From a virus, in IMG/VR virus record IMGVR_UViG_3300035670_011119, positions 1 to 64,000 of that record: a DNA stretch of 64,000 nucleotides. One strand, written 5' to 3'. Below, piece after piece: positions 49,027-57,139 of this stretch. The position numbers were made by a program, and so were the translations under genes. The first letter of the stretch is position 1, and each line of letters starts with the position of its first letter. The notes under the pieces were generated by a model that was not told where the DNA came from, searched no databases, and worked only from the letters and a program-made list of their open reading frames with translations.

Positions 49027-50044
49027 TATTAATACCAACAGTATTTTTTACAGCCTGATATAGTTCTTCGTATCGTGTAGGATTGTCTATTAAGAACTGT
49101 CTTACTTTTTCAGAACCTTGAAATTTAAGTTTTTCATCGGTAATAAAATCTAACGTATACCAAGCTCCTCCTTTATTAATTAGTCCCATATCTGTAGCTA
49201 TCATAACTAATTCTGTAAATTTATCGATACCTTGTCCATATCTTAAATATGATGTGATTGTTCCGCCGGGCGGTCCAAGAGCAGAACATAAAACTTGCCA
49301 TTCTACTTCTTGACCTATTTGAGCACCATCTGTGCCTAAAACCCATGGTTTATGAAATTTTGCCTTTAATTTTACATCTGTTTGATATGCAATAGCTTGT
49401 CCGCTTTTTTCTTTCCATTCAACATTGCCATATCCTGGATTACCCATAAGATGTGTAATACCAATTACTATATTCTTATTTACTGGTATAACATTTGCAA
49501 CCTTACGACAAAATTTAGCTAATAGTTTTGCTCCATCTGCTCTTTGCATTTTATCCATATCACTTGTAATCTCGGCCTCGGTACATAATGCAGAATAGGA
49601 GTCTATGATTATGATTGATCCTGGTTCTTCATTGATAAGTTTTTCTGCAATTTGTAAATATTCTTCAGCATGTAAAATCTTTCCTTGCTGAGAACCTATT
49701 ACATCAAATCTATCTAGATCTAATTCTTTTATACCTTCTAAGTCTCTCTTTTTTAGTCTACCTTCTATGTTAAGGTAGTACACATGTCTTGGGCTTTTCA
49801 GATCTCCACGATATGCTTCCTTTTGGGCTGTTGCAGCAAAATCAAGAGATGTGGTGGTTTTGCCACATTTTGGCTGACCAGTAAAAATAACGAAACTACC
49901 TTCTGGTATACCTCCTTGAAGCACAAGATCCAATGCTGGACTAACCGGTATAATTATAGATTTTCTGTCTACTATGGAATTACCAGACAGAATGATATCC
50001 GTACCAAAGTTTTTCTTTACGTCTTCTTTAACTGTCATTGTCAA
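49013..50044 (-). CDS. recA: RecA/UvsX-type recombinase
   Basis: This 343-residue protein has the RecA core: VSPALDLVLQGGIPEGSFVIFTG, Walker A GQPKCGKTT at residues 56-64, YYLNIEG (Glu of Walker-B-like catalysis region) and IIIIDSYSAL with catalytic Asp. It lacks the N-terminal helix extension of E. coli RecA. It performs strand exchange in recombination-dependent replication and repair, working with the SSB and nuclease genes in the same operon. Start ATG 50044 overlaps the upstream gene by 17 bases. Confidence 0.92.
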   Translation of the reverse strand: MTMTVKEDVKKNFGTDIILSGNSIVDRKSIIIPVSPALDLVLQGGIPEGSFVIFTGQPKCGKTTTSLDFAATAQKEAYRGDLKSPRHVYYLNIEGRLKKRDLEGIKELDLDRFDVIGSQQGKILHAEEYLQIAEKLINEEPGSIIIIDSYSALCTEAEITSDMDKMQRADGAKLLAKFCRKVANVIPVNKNIVIGITHLMGNPGYGNVEWKEKSGQAIAYQTDVKLKAKFHKPWVLGTDGAQIGQEVEWQVLCSALGPPGGTITSYLRYGQGIDKFTELVMIATDMGLINKGGAWYTLDFITDEKLKFQGSEKVRQFLIDNPTRYEELYQAVKNTVGINNGSA

Positions 50045-50447
50045 TTTCCTTTAGTTTTGATAAGATATTTTTTTGTGGTTGTGGTGCTTTGCGATGATCT
50101 ATTATTTCTTTTCGATTAAACTTTTGTTTCAATGTTTTATTGCTTGTTTCTAGTATTTTTTGTTTATCTACTATAATAGGTTTGAGAAATGGAGCCCTTA
50201 GAGAATATATATTCTTAGCTTTGGGATCATTTAAAGCTTTGATAATAGCTAGTGGTTCGTATTCTTTTACTAATTTATTTGCTGTGGCTATTTGATCTCT
50301 AAAAAATTTACTCCATTTAGGAGATGTCCAAAATCTATAGTGTAAATCTAATTTATCTTTTTGGGCTTTTTTTTCGCATATCATTTCCGTAATAAACTGA
50401 GCCGGAGTAACAGTTTTATTATTGGAATATTTCGAAATAAACTGCAT
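50028..50447 (-). CDS. Hypothetical protein conserved near phage recA genes
   Basis: The 139-residue product has a basic, helical character: TPAQFITEMICEKKAQKDKLDLHYRFWTSPKW, then FFRDQIATANKLVKEYEPLAIIKALNDPKAKNIYSLRAP. I recall this arrangement in other phage and metagenomic proteins of unknown function. It ends with a Lys-rich, coiled-coil-like tail. It overlaps recA by 17 bases, so it may assist recombination or helicase loading; no motif proves this. Confidence 0.6.
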   Translation of the reverse strand: MQFISKYSNNKTVTPAQFITEMICEKKAQKDKLDLHYRFWTSPKWSKFFRDQIATANKLVKEYEPLAIIKALNDPKAKNIYSLRAPFLKPIIVDKQKILETSNKTLKQKFNRKEIIDHRKAPQPQKNILSKLKEIDNDS

Positions 50448-50788
50448 TATATTTTTTCGATATACTCTAGTACAGAATTAACTTTTTCTACAGGATCTTC
50501 GCCTATCATTACTTTTTTTAAGAAGGACTTATTATAATGATTAATTAGCTCAATCCTTTGTCCTATCTGATTATCTCTAAATATTTTTATTCCAAGCATA
50601 ATCTCTATATCATATGGATATTTGATTTCTTTTTCCGTTGTTACATCTGTTTGTTGATTATTTTGTTCATCTTTGATTAGAGATAATCTATCATTCATTG
50701 ATTTAAATAAATCTATAAAATTAGCATATTCTTCAACAGTTAATAACTGTTTTGCCATTATATCTAATCTATCTATAATATCATGCAT
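50447..50788 (-). CDS. Hypothetical protein
   Basis: The 113-residue product is mostly helical (MAKQLLTVEEYANFIDLFKSMNDRLSLI) with a polar centre and no cysteines or catalytic motifs. It is sandwiched between an HNH nuclease and an unknown gene with 1- and 8-base overlaps. Nothing in its sequence gives a function. Confidence 0.55.
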   Translation of the reverse strand: MHDIIDRLDIMAKQLLTVEEYANFIDLFKSMNDRLSLIKDEQNNQQTDVTTEKEIKYPYDIEIMLGIKIFRDNQIGQRIELINHYNKSFLKKVMIGEDPVEKVNSVLEYIEKI

Positions 50789-51365
50789 TATGATACTCTA
50801 ATAAATAATTTTTCCAAGCACTCGGTATATCTACACCTATAGTAGATAGTTGCGCGCTCACTGGCAAGTATCTAAAATCATACTTTGGCTGATAAGGAAA
50901 AGATAATAGCTCCATATTAGCCTGCTCTGGTGTTTTATTTTTCTTCTTTCTGTTGCACAAAGTACAAGCCGTTATGATATTTGACCAACTTGTAGCTTTA
51001 TGCTTATCGTGTATAAATTTACTTTTTGGTATTACATGATCGTATGTTAATTGATTATATGGAAAACTTTCTCCACAATATTGACATGTATAATTATCTC
51101 TAATAAAAAGATTTTTTCTAGAAAATTTTAAAGACCTATCGTATAGATTAAAATATTTTACAGTTTTAGCTACAGATGGAACAGGATAGGTTTTATTAGT
51201 TCCTTGTATATATTTATCACTATAATAGTCTATAATTTGGATAGCGTAATTGTGATTCTCATTATATCTTAATGACCATACAATTGCCTTTTGCCAACTG
51301 ATAATTTTTAATGGGCAATAGTTGGCATTTAGTAATAAACATTTACTATTTTCTGCCTTGTTCAT
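50781..51365 (-). CDS. HNH endonuclease
   Basis: The 194-residue protein has a clear HNH motif with zinc cysteines: RDNYTCQYCGESF near residue 90, LTYDHVIPKSK with the catalytic His, and NIITACTLCNRKKKNKTPEQA. The N-terminal 85 residues are of unknown fold (LLLNANYCPLKIISWQKAI), a pattern seen in the HNH proteins found in many bacteria and phages. It may be a homing, packaging-linked or defensive nuclease; no adjacent terminase is in view. It overlaps phoH by 20 bases. Confidence 0.82.
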   Translation of the reverse strand: MNKAENSKCLLLNANYCPLKIISWQKAIVWSLRYNENHNYAIQIIDYYSDKYIQGTNKTYPVPSVAKTVKYFNLYDRSLKFSRKNLFIRDNYTCQYCGESFPYNQLTYDHVIPKSKFIHDKHKATSWSNIITACTLCNRKKKNKTPEQANMELLSFPYQPKYDFRYLPVSAQLSTIGVDIPSAWKNYLLEYHNA

Positions 51366-52086
51366 AATTGTCTAATTTAGCTAAAATTTTTGCTATGATA
51401 GGATTACGAATAATGTCATGATCGGTTAGTGTTGAGATGCCAATTCCTTCTACATCAGATAAATTTTTAATCATCTCATAAAAACCGCCCTGTAAATGTC
51501 TAGCCAAGTCTGATTGGGAAACATCTCCAGTTAATACCATTCTACTGTTTTGACCAATTCTTGTCAACAACATTTTTAATTGTTCGTATGACGCATTTTG
51601 ACACTCGTCCGCTACAATAAAACAATCATGAAAATTTCGACCTCTCATAAATCCTAGTGGTACAATTTCAATTTTATTATTGAGCTTAAGAGTTGCATTT
51701 AATGCTGGACCGATAAAATAATTTATTTCATCTTCTATGGGCAATAGATAAGGAAATAACTTTTCTTCATATTTACCTGGAAGATATCCTATTTTTTCTC
51801 CAGCTTCAACAACAGGTCTGGTTATAATAATTTTTTTAATCTTTTCGTCTAATAAATATTCTAAGGCTAATCCAACAGCACAATGAGTTTTACCACTACC
51901 AGCGCTGCCTTGACAAAAGGTAATGGTGTTCTCAATTATAGAACGTATATATTCTTTTTGATTATCTGTTCTAGGTTTTAACCTATTGCGATAAACTATT
52001 CTATTTTCATTATTAAGGGTAACATTTGTAAGATCGATAAGTTTGTCTTTTTTGTTATTAACGTTAGCATTTTTTTTCTTTCTCAA
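51346..52086 (-). CDS. phoH: PhoH-like ATPase
   Basis: The best start is TTG 52086: no in-frame ATG or GTG lies upstream before the stop near 52129, and AAAGGG precedes it with 7-base spacing. The 246-residue protein has Walker A GSAGSGKT at residues 60-67, the IIITRPVVEAGEKIGYLPG signature and VADECQNASYEQLKMLLTRIG with Walker B. PhoH proteins are P-loop ATPases, possibly RNA/nucleic acid motors, common in phages; the role in infection is not established. A 57-base gap separates it from the MazG-like gene. Confidence 0.9.
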   Translation of the reverse strand: MRKKKNANVNNKKDKLIDLTNVTLNNENRIVYRNRLKPRTDNQKEYIRSIIENTITFCQGSAGSGKTHCAVGLALEYLLDEKIKKIIITRPVVEAGEKIGYLPGKYEEKLFPYLLPIEDEINYFIGPALNATLKLNNKIEIVPLGFMRGRNFHDCFIVADECQNASYEQLKMLLTRIGQNSRMVLTGDVSQSDLARHLQGGFYEMIKNLSDVEGIGISTLTDHDIIRNPIIAKILAKLDNYEQGRK

Positions 52087-52143
52087 AGATGTACCCTTTA
52101 ATATGTAGGTAAATAATATATTCGTATATTAATATACACCATA

Positions 52144-52506
52144 CTATATAAATGATTTAAGATTGGGTGGCTGCCAATTTTGTGGTTTGAGCACTTTACC
52201 ATCTTCTCTTTTTTTTACTTTGCCTGTAGCGCTATCTACTTTAGCAAAATTAGTCTTCATTACTTCATCCCATGCTCCTTGAGCATTTGCCCCCATACTA
52301 TTAATAGCCCCTGCCGTAACAACTATAATGTCTATTAAAGCATCTAATATTTCAACGCGATCATTAGCATCAAAAGCTTCTTGTAGTTCTGACACCTCTT
52401 CCTTAATCAAGGTATGATACATATTTAATTGAGGTATGTTCCATTCGCATACACTCTGATCGCAAGCTATCATAAATTTTGTTTGATCTTCGAATACATT
52501 TCCCAT
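52144..52506 (-). CDS. MazG-like nucleotide pyrophosphohydrolase
   Basis: Start ATG 52506 has AGAGG at ideal spacing, better than an ATG 27 bases upstream within nrdA. The 120-residue product matches the phosphoribosyl-ATP/MazG helical fold: LIKEEVSELQEAF (E-E-x-x-E metal helix) and EILDALIDIIVVTAGAINSMG (E-x-x-D). It ends with a Lys/Asp stretch and GKVLKPQNWQPP. It would hydrolyse an NTP or dNTP to monophosphate, trimming pools or modified nucleotides. It overlaps neither neighbour but follows nrdA tightly. Confidence 0.8.
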   Translation of the reverse strand: MGNVFEDQTKFMIACDQSVCEWNIPQLNMYHTLIKEEVSELQEAFDANDRVEILDALIDIIVVTAGAINSMGANAQGAWDEVMKTNFAKVDSATGKVKKREDGKVLKPQNWQPPNLKSFI

Positions 52507-52522
52507 TTCTAATCCTCTTGTA

Positions 52523-54175
52523 TTAAGACTCACAACTAGAACATGATAAAATATTACGAGCTAATTCTTGTGCAGGATTAGCACTTCTTTGATAATAAAA
52601 GGTTTTGACTCCTAATTGCCATCCTTCTATAAGAAGGTCGCTAACTTGCTTAGGAGGAATATCTGGACCTATCATTATATTTAATGACTGAGATTGATCA
52701 ATATATTTTTGTCTTTGAGACGCTTGTATAATTATTTCTTTTTGACTAATCTCACCAAATGTTTTAAATACCTCTTTTTCATTATCGGTTAAAAACTTTA
52801 AGTGTTGCACGGAGCCGCCTTTTACTAATATGCTTTTCCAAGTAGATTCATCATTTTTTTCATACTTTTTAAGTATATCTTTTAGATAAGGATTTTTGTA
52901 TGTAAATTTACCTTTTGCTAAATTCTTAACAAAGTAATTACTATTTAATGGTTCTATACTAGGACTAACTTGTCCCAATATAAAACTACTACTTGTTGTT
53001 GGTGCTATAGCAAGAGTTGTCACATTTCTACGACCATATCCTTCTAATATTGGTGCTTCACCAAATTTATCTGCTAATTCTTTAGTTGCCTTATCAGATC
53101 TGTCTCTTATAGTTTGCCACATATTACTATTAATAAGCTTAGCCTGCATACTTTCAAAGCTTACCATTTTACTTTGTAAATAAGAGTGCCATCCTAATAC
53201 GCCCATACCTAATGCTCTTTGATTTAAAGCAAAATTTCTGGCACTTTTCATAAATCTAGTATTTTGTGTTTTATTAACAAATTCTTCGTTAACACTATCT
53301 AAAAAGTATATTAATGTTTCAATAGCATCTGTTTTTACAATATCATCCCAATGCAAAAGATTCAAAGAACTTAATACGCATACAAAACTATTATTCTCAT
53401 CCGAACTCAATGCTATTTCACTGCATAAATTACTAGAGTTGATTTTTAGTTGTTTATCTTTATAGACCTGTGGAGCATTGTTATTAACAGTATCGCTAAA
53501 GAAAATATAAGGATAGCCACTTTCGAATCTTTTTTGTATTATCTTTGCCCAAATTTTTCTTTTATTTTTATCGCCATTAATCATACTATTCATCCAGTCG
53601 TCAGTAATGGTAACACCAATACTCATATTTTGAATAGGATGTCCTTCATTTCGTATTTGTAAAAATTCTTCTATATCAGGATGTTCAACAGGTAAATAAG
53701 CAGCAAAAGATCCTCTACGAGCAGATCCTTGACTAATAACATCAGCTACTTTATCAAATAGTTCCATAAAATGAACAGGACCACTACTTTCTCCACCAAC
53801 ACTTATAGATGATCCTCTGCTTCTTAAATCTCCAAAATAACCACTTGTTCCTCCGCCCAATTTACTCATCATTCCAACTTCCGCCACTTTGTATAAAATA
53901 CTATCCATTCTATCGCTAATATGACTATTAAAACAACTTACTGGTAATCCTCGTGAGTTACCATAGTTTGTCCAAACTGGGGTGGATAACGAATAAAATC
54001 CTAGACTCATATAGTGTTCAAATTTTTCTGCAAAGCCGGGAATATTTAATAGTTTCTCGGCGTGTTGAGAAATATCTCTAATTCTATCTTCTGGACTTTG
54101 GTCTTTTTGTAAATAGCCTCTTTCCAGAAAAATACGACTATGAGAATTAAGCCAATAGTAAGACTTGTTGTTCAT
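52523..54175 (-). CDS. nrdA: Ribonucleotide reductase large subunit, compact class I NrdA
   Basis: The 550-residue protein has the key residues: Cys81 (LPVSCFNS), NxCxE as Asn249-Cys251-Glu253, Cys266 (SFVCVLSSLN), the Tyr pair 527-528 in VKTFYYQR for radical transfer, and a CxxC at 545-548 for re-reduction. It turns ribonucleoside diphosphates into deoxy forms, with NrdB. It lacks the about 100-residue N-terminal ATP cone and other parts, so allosteric activity control is probably lost, as in many phage enzymes. Start ATG 54175 with AGGA at 6-base spacing. Confidence 0.95.
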   Translation of the reverse strand: MNNKSYYWLNSHSRIFLERGYLQKDQSPEDRIRDISQHAEKLLNIPGFAEKFEHYMSLGFYSLSTPVWTNYGNSRGLPVSCFNSHISDRMDSILYKVAEVGMMSKLGGGTSGYFGDLRSRGSSISVGGESSGPVHFMELFDKVADVISQGSARRGSFAAYLPVEHPDIEEFLQIRNEGHPIQNMSIGVTITDDWMNSMINGDKNKRKIWAKIIQKRFESGYPYIFFSDTVNNNAPQVYKDKQLKINSSNLCSEIALSSDENNSFVCVLSSLNLLHWDDIVKTDAIETLIYFLDSVNEEFVNKTQNTRFMKSARNFALNQRALGMGVLGWHSYLQSKMVSFESMQAKLINSNMWQTIRDRSDKATKELADKFGEAPILEGYGRRNVTTLAIAPTTSSSFILGQVSPSIEPLNSNYFVKNLAKGKFTYKNPYLKDILKKYEKNDESTWKSILVKGGSVQHLKFLTDNEKEVFKTFGEISQKEIIIQASQRQKYIDQSQSLNIMIGPDIPPKQVSDLLIEGWQLGVKTFYYQRSANPAQELARNILSCSSCES

Positions 54176-54204
54176 TTAAAATCCTGTTGTAGAGCTTGAT
54201 AAAA

Positions 54205-55176
54205 TTAAAATAGCGCTTCTATGTCGAACGATAGAGCCTTTTTGGAGTACTCAACAGGACGAGAATGAAAGAAGTCGGTCATATTATTGCCCAATATCTG
54301 TTCGTCGAACCATGAGGTTTTCTTCAATAGTTCGTTATCTATATCAAATATTGGATCGTAACCAATTTCTTGCAAGGATTCGTTTAGCCTATTTTTAATA
54401 AACTCTTTTAAGATCTGTGAATCTAGATTGGCCTCTTTATATCCGTTAACTATCCAGTCTATAATTTCGCATTCGTATTTCACAGCTTCTTGGGACTCAT
54501 ATATAATTTTTTCTTCTAGTTCTTTATCGAATAGTTCAGGATATTCCTGTTTAATAGTATTGATTATTTTGATACCAATCATAGCGTGAAGATTTTCTTC
54601 TCTGCTAGTATATTCTACTTGCTTGTTGGTGTCTTTGAGAAGATTAAGGAATCTACCAAAATAACTGATGGTATAAAACTGAGAAAATAAAGCTATATTC
54701 TCAACAAATAATGTAAATAAAATTAAAGAATATATAAATTGTTTTTTATTATCGTTATGAAATTTATGTAGATGTTTGCGTAGATAATTGACTCGTCCCT
54801 TTATAATATCTAGTTCTAATATTTTTTCGAAATTATCATCTATACCAAGAACCTCTAAGAGTCTTTCATAAGCATCTCCATGAATAACTTCAACATGAGC
54901 CATTGTATAACCCAAATCGTTAAGCGATGGATGTGGAAGATTATCTCCTAGTTTAGCCCAAAATTTCTTAACACTAATTTCTAATTGACCAATTGTGGAT
55001 AATGCTCTAATAATAATTTGTTTTTGTTGTTCTGTTAAATTTACTCTAAAATCTTGAACATCACTACTAAAAGTAAATTCTCTATGAGTCCAAAAACCAT
55101 TATGCATAGCTTCTATAAAATCTTGTGTCCATGAATAGTGGTCAGGTTTTCTAGAAATTTGTTCATCAAAAATCAT
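54205..55176 (-). CDS. nrdB: Ribonucleotide reductase small subunit NrdB
   Basis: The 323-residue R2 protein has metal ligands Glu66, Glu96, His99, Glu159, Glu194 and His197, and a tyrosine at 103 in the radical position (EVIHGDAY). The first ligand is Glu where classical R2 has Asp84; Glu there is known in class Ic and in some other R2 subgroups, so the metal and radical type cannot be assumed. It makes the radical that starts NrdA. Start ATG 55176 follows GGAG. A 145-base control region lies upstream, and nrdA follows after 29 bases. Confidence 0.95.
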   Translation of the reverse strand: MIFDEQISRKPDHYSWTQDFIEAMHNGFWTHREFTFSSDVQDFRVNLTEQQKQIIIRALSTIGQLEISVKKFWAKLGDNLPHPSLNDLGYTMAHVEVIHGDAYERLLEVLGIDDNFEKILELDIIKGRVNYLRKHLHKFHNDNKKQFIYSLILFTLFVENIALFSQFYTISYFGRFLNLLKDTNKQVEYTSREENLHAMIGIKIINTIKQEYPELFDKELEEKIIYESQEAVKYECEIIDWIVNGYKEANLDSQILKEFIKNRLNESLQEIGYDPIFDIDNELLKKTSWFDEQILGNNMTDFFHSRPVEYSKKALSFDIEALF

Positions 55177-55321
55177 AATAGACTCCGTTATTTTTTGTTT
55201 AAGATAGCAAGTAGGCCCAATATTATAACACAGACAAGTTCATTACCTATAGGATTAAAGGTTGGTCTAAAAAAATAGTTTAAATAGTAATTACCTATCA
55301 TTATATAAAAAAGGATACTTG
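55177..55321 (-). promoter_or_regulatory. Putative nrdB control region with two -10 elements and a repeat
   Basis: The minus strand holds an extended -10 TGTTATAAT (55230-55222) and a second TATAAT (55305-55300); neither has a convincing -35 at 16-18 bases. A 9-base direct repeat (ATTACCTAT) occurs at 55242-55250 and 55290-55298. Position upstream of nrdB suggests transcription start and possible regulator binding. Confidence 0.4.
55242..55298. repeat. 9-base direct repeat upstream of nrdB
   Basis: ATTACCTAT is present at 55242-55250 and 55290-55298, 48 bases apart between first bases. It overlaps no coding sequence. Possible operator; short enough that chance in AT-rich DNA is not excluded. 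Confidence 0.3.
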
Positions 55322-55792
55322 TCATAGTACACCAATACTATGTCTCAGCCACTCAAGATTTGGATCAACATAAACTATATTGATCTTACTCATTGATACG
55401 AAAGTATCAAATATTTTTTGAGCTTTTTCATCAAACAAAACAGTACCGTGACTTTGTTTCATATATACCGTACCTATTCCTTCTTGCCACAATGCCATAA
55501 TACAATCGTTGCAGCATTGTCCAGTAACATATGCTATGCCATCATCTGGCCTAACAACACAATTAGCCAAAGCATTTCGTTCGGCATGAATCATCCAAGG
55601 ATATTTTTCTGGTCTTGTGGTTGGTAATTTTGTATCATCTAGTCCACGAGCAAAATCATTATAACCAACACCCAAAACTCTATGTTTTTGGTCTGTAATT
55701 ATACATCCATGTTGGGTTTGCTCGTCATGACTTTTTTTGGCCACGATATGAGCCAAACCAATATAGTAAGAAGTCCAGTCTTTTGGTCTCAT
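55322..55792 (-). CDS. dCMP deaminase
   Basis: The 156-residue enzyme has the zinc deaminase motif HAERNAL (catalytic Glu, zinc His) near residue 69 and CCNDC about 25 residues later. The N-terminal part (DEQTQHGCIITD) matches the family fold. It converts dCMP to dUMP, feeding thymidylate synthesis; it is in line with nrdB and nrdA. The start ATG 55792 has no Shine-Dalgarno sequence and lies only 5 bases from a promoter -10 element, suggesting a leaderless message. No other Met lies near the N-terminus. Confidence 0.88.
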   Translation of the reverse strand: MRPKDWTSYYIGLAHIVAKKSHDEQTQHGCIITDQKHRVLGVGYNDFARGLDDTKLPTTRPEKYPWMIHAERNALANCVVRPDDGIAYVTGQCCNDCIMALWQEGIGTVYMKQSHGTVLFDEKAQKIFDTFVSMSKINIVYVDPNLEWLRHSIGVL

Positions 55793-55797
55793 GATCT

Positions 55798-55825
55798 ATG
55801 ATATGAACTTTTGATCTCTTGTCAA
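55798..55825 (-). promoter_or_regulatory. Promoter immediately upstream of dCMP deaminase
   Basis: On the minus strand TTGACA (55825-55820) and TATCAT (55803-55798) are separated by 16 bases. The -10 ends 5 bases before the deaminase ATG, so the start of transcription would fall at or next to the initiation codon. The -35 directly follows the stop of the upstream glycosyltransferase. Confidence 0.65.
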
Positions 55826-57139
55826 CTACTCAAAAACAAATGCTTTGGAATTCAAAAGAAGATCATTGTTTTTTATTTTGGTGTATTGCTGTGCTAAGTT
55901 AGTTTTATTTTTGATTTCTATTTGAAACACATCGACATTATACAGCCCTGGGTTGTGTTTGTCAATCCAGTCATATATATTTTGTATAAATGCTGCTCTT
56001 TCTTTACCAAATCCATAAGCTAAATCCGAATATTTGGTTGTAATAATTATATCATGCTGTGAAATTTTATCTGATAGGTATTCAATATGATTGTCTAGTT
56101 CTGTCATATTAAATAGATGACGCACAGACTTCCAATGTTCGTCGCTATAATTCCATCGCAAATTAGCATAATATTCTGTATCAAATACTACTCTGCGCTT
56201 TAGCTCGTTTGCAATAAGAGAGTTATTTAAATACAAAACCTTACAATAGGTTTCCAAAAATTGCAACAATCCAAAGTCTACAAATTGATCAATATCAATA
56301 TATATGCCAAGATCAAATATTGGTTTGGCCTTATGGCCAAAAAATCCCCATTTTCTAATAAATTTTTTAAGTTCTTGATGATCAGCGATTTGTTGTAGAA
56401 GATTTTTTTGCTCTACTGTTCTATCGGATTCTGGTTTGAACCAGTTTTTGCCACGAGAAGAAACACAAGTAAAATGATAAACACTAGCATCCCATGTTTG
56501 TACCATATTTAAGCCAGCAAGACCCATTCTAATTATCATATCAGAATCTTCTCTAGAACATCTGAAATGAGTATCAAATCCACCAAGTTTCTCAAACCAT
56601 GTTTCTTTGTATACTACGAATGGTGCAAAATGTCCTTCCATGTTTGGTTTATTTTCTTTTTGTAATTCTAAAGTAAATTCTTGAAACTTTTCGTATTGAA
56701 AACTTTCTGGTGTCACACCAAAATCTTTTATGATTTTTTCTGGCGAAGCAGGGTGAAGTGGCGGTTCTATCCGAGAACAAGTTAAAACCATATCTTTATT
56801 AATCATATTTTTCAATATATGTTTATCAAAATTTTTACCTACTACCATATCAGATTGTAAATAACATACAATATGTTTTGTGGCAGCATCGAACATTAAG
56901 GAAACATTGCGTTGACTACCAATAGGCATAGACGTATTGTTTCTATATATTTTTATATTTGATAACGATTGTTTAATTTCTAATAAGTCTTCATATGTAT
57001 TTTGATTATCGCTATCAATAAATACTAATATTTCATGATTTTCAATTTTTGTGTTTTCTATTAGAGAACGAATCAATAATTTAGTATATTCTTTTTCATT
57101 TTTAGCAGATGCTATACAGAAACTGATACTATTGTCCAT
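55826..57139 (-). CDS. Glycosyltransferase family 2-like
   Basis: The 437-residue protein starts at ATG 57139 with AGGA upstream. It has the GT-A features: SFCIASAKNEKEYTKLLIRSLI at the start, IDSDNQNTYEDLLEI, the metal-binding SDMVVGKNF, and GGFDTHFRCSREDSDMIIRM with an ED acceptor-activating pair. The C-terminal 180 residues are an extension of unknown fold. It is the last gene of the sugar-synthesis operon and overlaps the epimerase gene by 11 bases, so it is a candidate for transferring the operon's product to an acceptor. Confidence 0.78.
   Translation of the reverse strand: MDNSISFCIASAKNEKEYTKLLIRSLIENTKIENHEILVFIDSDNQNTYEDLLEIKQSLSNIKIYRNNTSMPIGSQRNVSLMFDAATKHIVCYLQSDMVVGKNFDKHILKNMINKDMVLTCSRIEPPLHPASPEKIIKDFGVTPESFQYEKFQEFTLELQKENKPNMEGHFAPFVVYKETWFEKLGGFDTHFRCSREDSDMIIRMGLAGLNMVQTWDASVYHFTCVSSRGKNWFKPESDRTVEQKNLLQQIADHQELKKFIRKWGFFGHKAKPIFDLGIYIDIDQFVDFGLLQFLETYCKVLYLNNSLIANELKRRVVFDTEYYANLRWNYSDEHWKSVRHLFNMTELDNHIEYLSDKISQHDIIITTKYSDLAYGFGKERAAFIQNIYDWIDKHNPGLYNVDVFQIEIKNKTNLAQQYTKIKNNDLLLNSKAFVFE

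Noticed and set aside
52087-52143. AT palindrome TATATTAATATA as a late promoter
   Set aside because: No matching sequence elsewhere and no recognisable -35; chance in AT-rich DNA is likely.
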